Positions 41,878-51,795 are shown, counted from the stretch's first letter. The stretch: DNA of 64,000 nucleotides from Streptomyces sp. NRRL B-1140 (GCF_001280065.1 NZ_LGEA01000101.1:62001-126000); one strand, 5' to 3'. Translations and numbers: made by a program. Notes: generated by a model from the sequence alone, not told the origin.

Positions 41878-44800
41878 TTACGGCAGAACCTTCTCGATCT
41901 TCACGCTGCCCAGGCCCGCGACCGTGCCGCGGGCGTTGACCAGCTGGACCTGGCCGAAGAACTCACGCCCCTCGGGAGCGGCCGCCGCGGCGGTGACGCT
42001 GCCCGAGACCGTGGCGGAGTCGCCCGTGCCGAGCTTCACCGGCGCCGACCCGTCGACCGTGACGCTGCCGAGGGAGGGGGAGAAGAACACGTCCCGGTAG
42101 TCGTACGCGGTGGTGCCGGCCGGCACCGAGTAGCCGACGACCTCGATCGAGTACTTCCCGGCGGCCGGGGAGGGGATGGAGACAGACTCCTCCGAGTCGC
42201 CGTCGGCGGAGCTGCCGACCTGCGTGCCCGACGCGTCGTACACGGCGAGGTCCAGGTCCGCGGCGTTGTCCGAGACACCGCCGATGGCGACGTCCAGCGA
42301 CTTGGCGCCCGCGGGCACCTCGACCGTCGTGGTCTGCTTCTCGCCCTGCTTGATCGAGGGGCGGGCCACCTTGGCCGAGCCGAGCGGACCGCCCGCCAGC
42401 TTGCCGTCGAGTGCGGCGAAGCCGTTCGTCACCTTCCAGGAGGCGGTGGCCGGGGTGCCGACCTTCGCCTCGGGCACGGTCACGGTCTCCGGGTCGAAGG
42501 CCGCACCGAGCACGGCGACGTCCAGCTTGTACGGGTTGTCCAGCAGCGGCGACGTACGGCGCGACTCGACCTCGATCTCCCAGACGCCCGGCTGCGGGTC
42601 GGCGTACGAACGCACGTCCGGGCGGCAGGTGTTGGCCGGGTTGTTGTAGTTCGGGTAGCAGTTGACCGTCGACGCCGGGTCCGACGGCGTGCCGTGCGGG
42701 TGGATGGAGATGAACCGGGTCTGGCTCTTGTCCTTCAGCCCGCTCATCGCGACCTCGAGGGTCTTGGCGCCCTCGGGGACGGTGACGAAGTAGTGCTGGG
42801 TGCTGTTGCGCTGCACGGAGTCCGAGGCGGAGAAGGTGTACTTCAGCGGCGCGGAGACCACGACCGTGCCGAGGACCTGCTCGTCGATGCCCTCGGTCTT
42901 CGGGTCGTCGACCTCCAGGATCGCGCTCTTCAGGCCGGCGGACTTCGGCGCGGCCTGGACCTTGACGGTCACCGGCTGGTTCAGCGGCAGCCTCACCTCG
43001 TCGGAGCCGACGATGCGGAACGTGCCGCCCGCGTTGTTCTCGAAGTGCAGCTCGTGGCGGATCGCCTTGTCGGCGCCGGACGTACGGGTCAGGGTGATCT
43101 CGTACGTCTTCTTCTGCCCGGCCTTCAGGCCGCCCTCACGGTCGTACAGGCCCGTGCCGAAGCCCGGGGTCTTCAGGAACTGGTCGATCGCGGTGTCGAC
43201 CGGCGCCTTGACCGAGTAGGTGTGGGCGGTGGCGTCGTCGCGGATCGCGTCCCAGGCGTCGGGGATGTTCATGAGGCCCACGCCCTCCTCGTACGCCTGC
43301 ACACCCTTGATGTGGTCGGCGGTGGAGGTGAGGGCCGTGCGCAGGGTCGCCGGCGTGAGGTCGATCTTCTTCTGCTTCGCGGCCGAGATCAGCAGCGCCG
43401 CGGCGCCCGTGGCCTGCGGGGAGGCCATCGAGGTGCCCTGCAGCATCGAGTAGCCGGCCGGCAGGGAGTAACCCGCCTCTGCGACCGGGGAGCCCGGCAG
43501 CCAGGTCTGCGTGGTGTTGATCGCGGCGCCCGGGGCGACCAGGGTCGGCGTGAAGCCGCCGTCCTCACGCGGGCCGCGCGAGGAGAACGGCATCATCGCG
43601 TACTTCTTCTCCACGACCGAGCCGTAGTTGGCGGCCCAGGTCTCCTTGGAGACGGACGCGCCGACCGAGATGACCTTGTCGGCCAGGGCCGGGTCGCCGA
43701 TGGTGTTGGCGCCGGGGCCGGAGTTGCCCGCGGAGATCACCAGCTGGACGCCGTAGGTGTCGATGAGGCGTGTGTACAGCTCGGCGCGCGCGTTGTTGCC
43801 GTCGTTCAGCGCCGGCAGACCGCCGATGGACATGTTGACGATGTCGACGCCGCGCTTGGTGACGAGGTCGATCATGCCCTCGGTGAGCGCCACGTTGGTG
43901 CAGCCGCCGGACCAGGTGCAGGCGCGCGAGGAGACCAGCTTGGCGCCGGGGGCGGCACCGTCCATCTTCCCGCCGAACAGGCCGTTGGCGGCGGTGATGC
44001 CGGCGACGTGCGTGCCGTGCTCGGACTCGATGACGCCGATGTTCACATAGTCGGACTTCTTGCCGACCCAGGAACCGCCCAGCGGGTCCATGGGCACGTC
44101 CTTGCGGATCTCCACGACGAACGGCTGCCGCTCGGCGACGTCGGTCTTCGGGTCGTCGGTGCCGAACCACCCGACCTGCCGGCCGTCCTTGTACGGCTTC
44201 ATCGGCTCGTCGTCGGCGAAGTCGTTGTTGTTGTTCAGGTCGACCCGGACCGTGCCGGTCTTGGCGTCGTACAGCACGCCCCAGGCGTCGGTGGTGTCGC
44301 CGTCGCGGTTGGCGTCGCCCTTGGCGTCGCCGCCGGCGGTGTACGACTCCTTGAAGAGGCTGACGGCGTAGGAGCCCGCCGGTGCCTTGTACGACTGGCC
44401 CTGGTAGCTGAAGGCCGGGCCGGACACGGCCGTGACCATCGGGCGCCAGGTGTTGTCGTTGTCGATGATCGGGTCGGTCGCCGTCACCCAGTCGACGATC
44501 TTCCGCTCACCGGTCGTCGTCTTCTGCAGCGCCGGGTGGCCGAGGTCCACGCCGGAGTCCAGGATGCCGATGGTGACGCCGCGTCCGTCGGCCTTCGGGT
44601 GATCCTCGACGAAGTCGACCGCGCCCGTCTCGAACGAGGGGTTGTACGGGTTCTCGGCGGGCGTGTTCTTCCCCGGTGCCGGGTACGTGCCCTGCGCGGC
44701 CTTCGCACCCTTGGCCGTGTCCGCGCTCGGCGTCGGGTCGTCCAGCGGGATCTCCTCGCGCAGGTCGATGCCGTGCACGGAGGACAGCTTCGCGGCGGCG

Positions 44801-45189
44801 GCGATCGCCGAGTCCGCCTTGGCGGTCGGGACGGTGGCCCGGACGTAGCCCAGCTTGTCGTCGGCCCGGCCCACCGAGCCGCCCTTGACCGCGTCCAGCT
44901 CTCCGGCGACCTGCTCGGTCTTCCCGGGCGCGGTGGCGATCATCATCGTGACGGTCTTGTCACCGTCGGCCTTGGCCTCCGCGAGCAGATCCGCGTCGTC
45001 CGAACCGAGCTTGGTGTGCGCGGACTTGACGCCGGGGTCGGCGGGGGCGTCCGCGCCCGGTCCGTCGGCGGAGAAGGCCATCGGGATCGGCCCGGCCGCG
45101 GAGAGCGCGGCGACGAGACCGGCGGCCACGGCGATGCGGGCCACACGTCTCGGGCCCGATATCTGATCGCGCGGGGTGGGAGGGGTCAT
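41878..45189 (-). CDS. Large secreted S8 subtilisin-like protease
   Basis: 1103 residues. Signal peptide (about 15-41); inhibitor-like propeptide (about 75-150); S8 domain with the triad D211 (GILDSGVDLGHP), H391 (EHGTHVAG) and S587 (QGTSMASP), and oxyanion N489 (SAGNSGPG). About 180 residues separate D and H, far more than usual, with Asp-rich stretches such as GDANRDGDTTD and DLNNNNDFADDE that could bind calcium. Several beta-sandwich/PPC-like modules fill the C-terminal half (about 650-1100). The ATG at 45189 is preferred over 45195 because the AAGGG site abuts the latter. Extracellular protein degradation is likely. Confidence 0.92.
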   Translation of the reverse strand: MTPPTPRDQISGPRRVARIAVAAGLVAALSAAGPIPMAFSADGPGADAPADPGVKSAHTKLGSDDADLLAEAKADGDKTVTMMIATAPGKTEQVAGELDAVKGGSVGRADDKLGYVRATVPTAKADSAIAAAAKLSSVHGIDLREEIPLDDPTPSADTAKGAKAAQGTYPAPGKNTPAENPYNPSFETGAVDFVEDHPKADGRGVTIGILDSGVDLGHPALQKTTTGERKIVDWVTATDPIIDNDNTWRPMVTAVSGPAFSYQGQSYKAPAGSYAVSLFKESYTAGGDAKGDANRDGDTTDAWGVLYDAKTGTVRVDLNNNNDFADDEPMKPYKDGRQVGWFGTDDPKTDVAERQPFVVEIRKDVPMDPLGGSWVGKKSDYVNIGVIESEHGTHVAGITAANGLFGGKMDGAAPGAKLVSSRACTWSGGCTNVALTEGMIDLVTKRGVDIVNMSIGGLPALNDGNNARAELYTRLIDTYGVQLVISAGNSGPGANTIGDPALADKVISVGASVSKETWAANYGSVVEKKYAMMPFSSRGPREDGGFTPTLVAPGAAINTTQTWLPGSPVAEAGYSLPAGYSMLQGTSMASPQATGAAALLISAAKQKKIDLTPATLRTALTSTADHIKGVQAYEEGVGLMNIPDAWDAIRDDATAHTYSVKAPVDTAIDQFLKTPGFGTGLYDREGGLKAGQKKTYEITLTRTSGADKAIRHELHFENNAGGTFRIVGSDEVRLPLNQPVTVKVQAAPKSAGLKSAILEVDDPKTEGIDEQVLGTVVVSAPLKYTFSASDSVQRNSTQHYFVTVPEGAKTLEVAMSGLKDKSQTRFISIHPHGTPSDPASTVNCYPNYNNPANTCRPDVRSYADPQPGVWEIEVESRRTSPLLDNPYKLDVAVLGAAFDPETVTVPEAKVGTPATASWKVTNGFAALDGKLAGGPLGSAKVARPSIKQGEKQTTTVEVPAGAKSLDVAIGGVSDNAADLDLAVYDASGTQVGSSADGDSEESVSIPSPAAGKYSIEVVGYSVPAGTTAYDYRDVFFSPSLGSVTVDGSAPVKLGTGDSATVSGSVTAAAAAPEGREFFGQVQLVNARGTVAGLGSVKIEKVLP

Positions 45190-45412
45190 CGGCATCCCTT
45201 GTAGGTAAAGGAACGAGCGGGAAACGACCGGGGTCGATCGGCCCTGGTCGCACGGGCCCGAACGGCAGGCCCGGACGATCGCACAGCTTTACGCAAGGTG
45301 AAGTCCTTTGGGGAGGGTTGACCCAAACGAAATGGATGTATGGGGAAAACCCGCGATGCGATTTGTGGACATCAGTCCCGAAGGTGGTGAAGAAATCGGT
45401 TAACGTCCCGGA

Positions 45413-45871
45413 GTGAGACAGAAGTTGAGGGTGGCGGCCTACGCCATATGCGTCCGGGACGGACAGATCCTGCTCGCCCGCTCGCCCGCCTGGGACGGCA
45501 CGCTCGAATGGGTCGTGCCGGGCGGCGGCATGGAGCACGGTGAGGATCCCTACGACACCGTCCGGCGGGAGGTGGAGGAGGAGACCGGGTACCGCATCGA
45601 GGTGACCGGGCTGCTCGGCGTGAACTCCTCGCACAGCGTCTTCCGCAACGGCTTCGGAGCCCCCGTCGACCACCACGGCGTCCGGCTCGTCTACGAGGGC
45701 CGCATCATCGGCGGTGAACTGCGCAACGAGGTGAACGGCTCCACCGACCTCGCCGCCTGGCACGACCTGGACGCGGTCCCCGGGCTGGTGCGGATCTCGA
45801 TGGTCGACATCGCGCTGCGGATGTGGCGCGAACGCCCGGTCACCGGACGGCTGGCGGACGCCGTGGAGTAG
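45413..45871 (+). CDS. Nudix hydrolase
   Basis: 152 residues with a complete Nudix box GGGMEHGEDPYDTVRREVEEETG (about 41-63), in which the REVEEETG glutamates bind Mg2+. It would hydrolyse a nucleoside diphosphate linked to another group; the substrate is not predictable. GTG start. The spacer to the divergent subtilase gene is 223 bp. Confidence 0.9.
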   Translation: MRQKLRVAAYAICVRDGQILLARSPAWDGTLEWVVPGGGMEHGEDPYDTVRREVEEETGYRIEVTGLLGVNSSHSVFRNGFGAPVDHHGVRLVYEGRIIGGELRNEVNGSTDLAAWHDLDAVPGLVRISMVDIALRMWRERPVTGRLADAVE

Positions 45872-45981
45872 GTGCGGTACCCCGGAAGATGAACGCCGCG
45901 TGACCGGCTCCGGGCCGCATCCGGAGCAGGCGGCGACGTGCGGGGCGGTCCGAGATCCACGTTCGGTGATCGGCGCTGCGC

Positions 45982-46010
45982 GTTGCCGCCTCGTTCACGC
46001 GCAGGTCATT
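45982..46010 (+). promoter_or_regulatory. Possible PHO box
   Basis: Three 7-mers at exact 11-bp steps, GTTGCCG (45982), GTTCACG (45993) and GGTCATT (46004), resemble the GTTCACC direct repeats bound by PhoP in Streptomyces. A fourth GTTCACG lies at 46042-46048. It would place the metallophosphoesterase under phosphate control. Confidence 0.4.
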
Positions 46011-46102
46011 CCCGCTGCGAACGATCCAGTACGAGCGAGGTGTTCACGTCGTGAGCGCCCCGCGACCACTGCCGACGCGTTCGCACTCGGGGAGAGAAGC
46101 GC

Positions 46103-47863
46103 ATGTCGCGCACACGCTCAGTCGCCGGCTCCGGCCAGGGCATCCACCGTCGTTCCGTCCTCGCCGCCACCGGTGCGGTCGCCCTGGCCGGGGGTGTCGG
46201 CTACGCCCTGCGGCCCAGCGACAGCCAGGCCGCCACGGGCACCCAGCAGGCGACCGAGGCCGTCGCCGCCTCCTCGCGGCAGGCACCGGCCGCGCCGCTC
46301 GCCCCTTACACCAAGGGCACCACCGTGGCGAACGTCGCCACCCCGCGCGGCGCCTCCGGCTACCGGCGCCTCGGGGACGGCCCCGGCTGGAGCAGAGTCG
46401 TCCGCTCCGACCTGGCCGCGCCCCAGTCGGGCCGTGCCGGACGCCGGACCGCGCTCGCCGCGTTCGTGCAGCTCACCGATCTGCACATCATCGACGCGCA
46501 GCACCCGCTGCGCCTGGAGTACCTGCGCTCGGCCGACATCCACGCCTGGCGGCCGCACGAGGCGCTGACCGTGCAGGGCGCGATCGCGCTCGTGGAGCGG
46601 ATCAACGCACTGCGTGGCGCCCCCGTCACGGGCGCCCCGCTGCACTTCGCCATGACCACCGGCGACAACACCGACAACAACGCCAAGTCCGAGCTGGACT
46701 GGTACCTGAAGATCATGAGCGGCGGGCGCATCACACCCAACACCGGGGACCCGCGCCGCTACGAGGGCGTCCAGAACAGCGGCCTCAAGCAGTACTGGCA
46801 GCCGGACGCCGCCGTCCGCGACAGCGACAAGCAGGCGGGTTTCCCCCACCTCGACGGTTTCCTGAAGGCGGCGATCCGTGAGGTGCGCAGCCCCGGCCTC
46901 AACCTGCCCTGGTACTCGACCGTCGGCAACCACGACACCCTGCCGATGGGCTGCTACGCCTCGCACGGCGACTCCTACCTCACCGAACTCGCCGTCGGCG
47001 GCAAGAAGCTGATGAACGTGACCGCGGCCGAGGCGCGGCAGCTGCAGGCGCAGATCAAGCAGGCCGCCGACCCCAAGGGCGTCCGCTACCACGACTTCCT
47101 GAAGTCCCACGCCCGCTCCATGCGGTCGGTCACCCCCGACGAGAGGCGCGCCCCTTTCACCCCGGCCGAGTACGTCGAGGCGCACCTGGACCCGGCCCAC
47201 CGCGGCCTCGGTCCTGCCGGACACGGCTACTCCTCCGCCAACCTGGACGCGGGCACCCAGTACTACGCCTTCCGCATCTCCGACGACGTCATCGGCATCA
47301 GCCTGGACACCACCGACTCCGGCGGCCACTACGAGGGGTCTATCGGCACGGCCCAGCTGAAGTGGCTGGACAAGACGCTGCGGGACAACAAGGACTCCTA
47401 CGCGGTGATCTTCAGCCATCACACCAGCAAGACGATGACGAACCTGCGCAGCGACCCGGCGAGGCCCGACGAGCGCCGCCACGACGGCCAGGAGGTCCTC
47501 GCCCTGCTCGGCGGCCACCCCAGGGTGCTCGCCTGGGTGAACGGGCACATCCACAAGAACGTGATCACCCCGCACGCCCTGGCGGGTGGCGGCTCCTTCT
47601 GGGAGATCTCCACGGCCTCCCATGTCGACTTCCCGCAGCTCGCCCGGGTCATCGAGCTGACCGACAACAAGGACGGCACCATCTCCCTGTTCACGACCCT
47701 GGTCGAGTCCTCGGCCCCGCACCGCACGGACTTCTCCGACCTCTCCCAGACCGGCCTCGCGGCGCTCTACCGCGAGCTGTCCCTCAACGCCCCCGGCGCG
47801 AGGACGACCCTCGGCGGCGACCCGAAGGACCGCAACACGGAGCTGGTGCTGAAGAAGGCCTGA
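46103..47863 (+). CDS. Tat-exported metallophosphoesterase (TIGR03767 type)
   Basis: 586 residues. Tat signal HRRSVLAATGAVALAGG (about 15-33). The calcineurin-like motif set is complete: VQLTDLHIID (DxH), TTGDNTDN (GDxx), TVGNHDT (GNHD), IFSHHTS and VNGHIHKN (GHxH). The family is described as metallophosphoesterases of unknown substrate in actinobacteria. Secreted phosphate-ester hydrolysis is likely, for phosphate scavenging if the PHO box is real. ATG preceded by GGGGAGAG. Confidence 0.9.
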   Translation: MSRTRSVAGSGQGIHRRSVLAATGAVALAGGVGYALRPSDSQAATGTQQATEAVAASSRQAPAAPLAPYTKGTTVANVATPRGASGYRRLGDGPGWSRVVRSDLAAPQSGRAGRRTALAAFVQLTDLHIIDAQHPLRLEYLRSADIHAWRPHEALTVQGAIALVERINALRGAPVTGAPLHFAMTTGDNTDNNAKSELDWYLKIMSGGRITPNTGDPRRYEGVQNSGLKQYWQPDAAVRDSDKQAGFPHLDGFLKAAIREVRSPGLNLPWYSTVGNHDTLPMGCYASHGDSYLTELAVGGKKLMNVTAAEARQLQAQIKQAADPKGVRYHDFLKSHARSMRSVTPDERRAPFTPAEYVEAHLDPAHRGLGPAGHGYSSANLDAGTQYYAFRISDDVIGISLDTTDSGGHYEGSIGTAQLKWLDKTLRDNKDSYAVIFSHHTSKTMTNLRSDPARPDERRHDGQEVLALLGGHPRVLAWVNGHIHKNVITPHALAGGGSFWEISTASHVDFPQLARVIELTDNKDGTISLFTTLVESSAPHRTDFSDLSQTGLAALYRELSLNAPGARTTLGGDPKDRNTELVLKKA

Positions 47864-47912
47864 GACCCGTTGCGTCGAGGCGGAGTTCTGCGGCCGGTAG
47901 GGCCCCGGGCAC

Positions 47913-47950
47913 GAGGAGGGGCCGCCGGTGTGCCCCGGCGGCCCCTCCTC
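47913..47950. terminator. Very strong bidirectional terminator
   Basis: A perfect 16-bp stem: GAGGAGGGGCCGCCGG (47913-47928) with CCGGCGGCCCCTCCTC (47935-47950), 6-nt loop, between convergent genes. Confidence 0.85.
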
Positions 47951-47979
47951 TCCCCTCCTGGTGTTGTCGCGGCTCGTCA

Positions 47980-49020
47980 CTACCGGGGCAACACCACGAC
48001 ACACGCGGCCGGTTCGCGGTCGGCCGAGGCCATCAGGGCCGTGCGGATCACCGTCGCCTGCTGCTCCGGGGCGTCGCGCAGCTTCCTCGGCGTGATGTGG
48101 ACGACCGTGATCCCCAGCCGCTCCAGGTGCTCGCGCTTGCGGGCGTACTCCGACCACAGGGCGTCGTCGTCCTGCCGGGGCGCCCGGGTGTCGAGCTCCA
48201 CCGCCACCGCCTGGTCGGGCCAGTACGCGTCGACCCCGCCGAGGTAGGGGCCGCCGGGCAGGCGCAGGTCGACGTTCCAGACCGGGTCGGGCAGGCCGTA
48301 CTCGCCGATCATGCGGTACAGGCGGTCCTCGGCGCGGGCCCGGCCCTCCGCGAGCAGGGACTCCACCGCGTCCACCACGTGCGGGCGGCTCAGCAGCTGG
48401 GCCCGGTTCAGCTCGCGGACCACCGCCGTCGGGTCGCAGTGGGCGCCCCGGACCGCCTCCGTGAGCAGCCGGCGCACGGTGACGGCGTCGGCCAGTTCGG
48501 CCACCGCGTCGGCCAGCGCGCGGGCCACGGGTGCCACCGGCACCCCCGTGACCTGTTCCGGGTCGGGCACGACGGGCGTGCGGACGATGCGCGCACAGCC
48601 CGTGGAGCGCAGCCGCCGCATCCGCGGGACCAGGACGTCGATCGCCTCCAGGGACGGCAGCGGGGGAGTGGAGGAGAAGCCGTGCAGCGTCAGCGCGGCC
48701 AGGCCGGTGATCATCACCTCGGGGTAGGCGGGGGCGTGCGGCCGGCTCGCGCCGGGCTGGGCGGGCACCCCGGTGCCGCGCTCCCGCGCCGCGTACATCA
48801 GCACCGCGTGCAGCCGCTCCTCGCTGGTCGGCGGGCCCGGGTGGAGCAGGACGACGCCCGGGAGGAGCTGCTGCCAGGGGCCGCCCGCACGGCACTGCTC
48901 GTTCGTCTCGGCCGTGGAGACACCGTGCGCGCGGAGCTCGGCCGTCGTCAGCACGCGGGGGCGGCCACCGCCGGACAGGTCGTGCAGCGGGCGGGGGGAG
49001 AGCGGGGTGTTGTGGGTCAT
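47980..49020 (-). CDS. AbiEi-type/DUF559-like protein
   Basis: 346 residues. N-terminal wHTH-like region (LTTAELRAHGVSTAETNEQCRAGGPWQQLLPGVVLLHPGP), as in AbiEi antitoxin-like proteins, and a C-terminal PD-(D/E)XK-like domain of the DUF559/Vsr type (GGVDAYWPDQAVAVELDTRAPRQ...RKREHLERLGITVVHITPRKLRD, about 265-325). The D..ELD motif is the likely metal site. No AbiEii nucleotidyltransferase toxin is beside it, so it is an orphan. Common in actinobacteria, function unknown. The ATG at 49020 is used; an upstream start at 49089 is possible. Confidence 0.7.
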   Translation of the reverse strand: MTHNTPLSPRPLHDLSGGGRPRVLTTAELRAHGVSTAETNEQCRAGGPWQQLLPGVVLLHPGPPTSEERLHAVLMYAARERGTGVPAQPGASRPHAPAYPEVMITGLAALTLHGFSSTPPLPSLEAIDVLVPRMRRLRSTGCARIVRTPVVPDPEQVTGVPVAPVARALADAVAELADAVTVRRLLTEAVRGAHCDPTAVVRELNRAQLLSRPHVVDAVESLLAEGRARAEDRLYRMIGEYGLPDPVWNVDLRLPGGPYLGGVDAYWPDQAVAVELDTRAPRQDDDALWSEYARKREHLERLGITVVHITPRKLRDAPEQQATVIRTALMASADREPAACVVVLPR

Positions 49021-49125
49021 GACTGGCAATTTCCCGCGTTCCGACCCTCTTTGAACCGCTGTTACGAGTCCGTCGACAATTACGGACAACCCGGCACTAA
49101 AGGACGGATGTTCGGTTGCCGAAAG

Positions 49126-49155
49126 CCCCTGGTCCGTTCGGGTGCGGACCAGGGG
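49126..49155 (-). terminator. Terminator of the second aminopeptidase N gene
   Basis: CCCCTGGTCCG (49126-49136) and CGGACCAGGGG (49145-49155) pair perfectly over 11 bp, 8-nt loop, about 60 bp after the pepN stop. Confidence 0.7.
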
Positions 49156-49215
49156 TTACGGCTCGGAGGCACTTGTCTCGTAACGAAGGCGGAACGCCCC
49201 GATCTCAGGCCAAAG

Positions 49216-51795
49216 CTACTGGTCAGCGGCCTCGTCGCACGCCTGTCCGCGCAACGCGCGTGCCAGATCGTCACGGGATTCCAGCACCAGCCGACGCAGC
49301 GCCGGGGCCGCCTCCTTGTGGGCGTCCAGCCACGCGTCCGTGGCGTCCAGCGTCTCCTGCGACTGCTGGAGTGAGGGGAACAGGCCCTGCACCACGTGCA
49401 TGCCGATCTGGATCGACCGCTCGGCCCACACCCGCTCGATCGCCGCGAAGTACTTCCCGGCGTACGGCGCGATCAGCTCCCGCTGCGAGCCCTGGGAGAA
49501 GCCCGCGATGGTCGCCTCGACCATGGCGTTGGACAGCGCGTCCGACTCCACGACCTGCGCCCACGCCTGCGCCTTGACCGCCTCGGACGGGCGGGCGGCC
49601 AGACAGCGCACCTGGTGGCGCTTGCCGGAGGCCGTGTCGTCCCGGGCCAGCTCCTCGGCCAGGGCCTTCTCGTCCACCACCCCGTGCGCGGCCAGCGGCT
49701 CCAGGAACACCCAGCGCAGCTCCTGGTCCAGTTCGAGGCCCTCGACCGTCGCCGTGCCCGCGAGCAGGTCCCCCAGCAGTGCGAAGTCCGCCTCGGTGGT
49801 GGCCGTCCGGGCGAAGAAGCGCGCCCAGGCGAGCTGGTGCTCGCCGCCCGGCACGGCCGCGTACAGCTCGCGCCGGGCGCCCTCGGCCAGCAGCGCCGCG
49901 GCCGTCTCGCGCCGGGCGGACGCCGTGTAGTGGGTGACCGCCGACTCCGCCCACGCGTGCAGCATCTGCACGACGCCGATCTCGGACTCGCGCCCGCCGA
50001 ACCGCAGCACCATGTCCACGAAGTCCCGCGCCGGGAGCAGCGCGTCACGCGTCATGTTCCACAGCGCCGACCAGCACAGGGCGCGGGCCAGCGGGTCGGT
50101 GACCGCTCCCAGGTGCTCGCGCAGGGTCGCCAGCGAGGTCTCGTCGAAGCGGATCTTGCAGTAGGTCAGATCGTCGTAGTTGACCAGGACCAGGTCGGGA
50201 GCCTCGGCGCCGGCCAGGTCCGCCACGATCGTGCGGGCGCCGTCGACGTCGGTCTCCACGCGCGCGTAGCGCTCCAGCGTCCCGCCGTCCGTGACCCGGT
50301 ACAGGCCCACGGCCACCCGGTGCGGCCGCAGCTCCGGGTGCGACTCGGCCGCCTCCTGGACGACCGCCAGTTCCTCGACGCGGCCGTCCGCGTCCAGCAG
50401 TACCTGCGGGGTCAGCGCGTTCACCCCGGCCGTCTGCAGCCAGGACCGCGACCAGGTGCTCATGTCCCGGCCGCCGGTCTCCTCCAGCACCGACAGCAGG
50501 TCACCGAGGCGCGTGTTGCCGTACGCGTGCCGCTTGAAGTAGCGCCGGGCGCCCTCCAGGAACGCCTCCTCACCGACGTACGCCACGAGCTGCTTCAGCA
50601 CCGACGCGCCCTTGGCGTACGTGATGCCGTCGAAGTTGAGCTTGGCGTCCTGCAGGTCGCGGATGTCCGCCGTGATCGGGTGCGTCGATGGGAGCTGGTC
50701 GGCGCGGTAGGCCCAGGCCTTGCGGCGGTTGGCGAAGGTGATCCAGCCGTTGACGAAACGGGTCGCGCCGACCAGGGAGAACGCGCCCATGAAGTCCGCG
50801 AAGGACTCCTTCAGCCACAGGTCGTCCCACCACTCCATGGTGACCAGGTCGCCGAACCACATGTGCGCCATCTCGTGCAGGATGACGTTGGCCCGGCCTT
50901 CGTAGGACGCCTGCGTCACCTTCCCGCGGAAGATGAACTCCTCCCGGAACGTCACCAGCCCCGGGTTCTCCATCGCGCCCAGGTTGTACTCGGGCACGAA
51001 CGCCTGGTCGTACTTGCCGAACGGGTACGGGAAGTCGAAGTGGTCGTGGAAGAAGTCCAGGCCCTGCTTGGTGACCAGGAACACGTCGTCGGCGTCGAAG
51101 TGGGGCGCGAGGCCCTTGCGGCACAGGGCGCCGAGCGGGATCTCCAGCGTCGTGCCGTCCGCGAACGTACGCGCGTAGGAGTCCGTCACGTAGTGGTACG
51201 GGCCCGCCACCACACAGGTGATGTACGTCGAGATCGGCTTGGTCTCGGCGAACCGCCACACCCCGTCGGTCTGCTCACCGGCGCCGTTGCTCCACACCGT
51301 CCAGCCCTCGGGGGCCCGCACCTCGAAGCGGTAGGGGGCCTTCAGGTCGGGCTGCTCGAAGTTCGCGAAGACCCGGCGGGAGTCGGCCGGCTCGTACTGC
51401 GTGTACAGGTACACCTCGCCGTCCTCGGGGTCGACGAAGCGGTGCAGACCCTCGCCGGTGCGGGAGTAGGCGCACTGGGCGTCGACCACCAGCTCGTTGT
51501 CCGCGGCCAGGTCCTCCAGCGTGATCCGGGAGCCGTCGAAGACCTCTCCGGGGTCCAGATCACGGCCGTTGAGCGAGACGGCCGTCACACTCGGCGCGAT
51601 CAGGTCCGCGAAGGTGCTCGCCCCGGGCTCGTTGCAGCGGAAGCGGACCGTCGTGACGGAGCGGAAGGTGCGGGGCCCGTCACCCTGGTCCTCGCCGACC
51701 GCCGAACGCAGGTCGAGGGACACCTCGTACCCGTCGACGCTCAGCAGGGCGGCCCGCTCCCGGGCCTCGTCGCGGGACAGATTCTCACCGGGCAC
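49216..51795 (-). CDS. pepN: Aminopeptidase N, M1 family (second copy)
   Basis: 859 residues from the GTG at 51795, exactly as long as the first copy. GAMEN (273-277), HEMAH (H307, E308, H311) and E330 (LKESFADF) complete the zinc site; ERAP1-like C-terminal domain. The frame opens at 51804 but the GTG at 51795 aligns with the start of the paralogue (VPGENLSRDEA against MPGTNLTREEA), and GAGGAG then lies 8 nt upstream. Clearly a duplicated gene with diverged sequence; the two may differ in specificity. Confidence 0.95.
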   Translation of the reverse strand: MPGENLSRDEARERAALLSVDGYEVSLDLRSAVGEDQGDGPRTFRSVTTVRFRCNEPGASTFADLIAPSVTAVSLNGRDLDPGEVFDGSRITLEDLAADNELVVDAQCAYSRTGEGLHRFVDPEDGEVYLYTQYEPADSRRVFANFEQPDLKAPYRFEVRAPEGWTVWSNGAGEQTDGVWRFAETKPISTYITCVVAGPYHYVTDSYARTFADGTTLEIPLGALCRKGLAPHFDADDVFLVTKQGLDFFHDHFDFPYPFGKYDQAFVPEYNLGAMENPGLVTFREEFIFRGKVTQASYEGRANVILHEMAHMWFGDLVTMEWWDDLWLKESFADFMGAFSLVGATRFVNGWITFANRRKAWAYRADQLPSTHPITADIRDLQDAKLNFDGITYAKGASVLKQLVAYVGEEAFLEGARRYFKRHAYGNTRLGDLLSVLEETGGRDMSTWSRSWLQTAGVNALTPQVLLDADGRVEELAVVQEAAESHPELRPHRVAVGLYRVTDGGTLERYARVETDVDGARTIVADLAGAEAPDLVLVNYDDLTYCKIRFDETSLATLREHLGAVTDPLARALCWSALWNMTRDALLPARDFVDMVLRFGGRESEIGVVQMLHAWAESAVTHYTASARRETAAALLAEGARRELYAAVPGGEHQLAWARFFARTATTEADFALLGDLLAGTATVEGLELDQELRWVFLEPLAAHGVVDEKALAEELARDDTASGKRHQVRCLAARPSEAVKAQAWAQVVESDALSNAMVEATIAGFSQGSQRELIAPYAGKYFAAIERVWAERSIQIGMHVVQGLFPSLQQSQETLDATDAWLDAHKEAAPALRRLVLESRDDLARALRGQACDEAADQ

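Noticed and set aside
41869..45204. 1111-codon plus-strand frame opposite the subtilase gene
   Set aside because: Antisense shadow created by GC-rich third positions; no recognisable domain, while the minus strand has a full catalytic triad and signal peptide.
46118..48895. 925-codon minus-strand frame opposite the metallophosphoesterase
   Set aside because: Shadow of two real genes on other frames; crosses a strong terminator.
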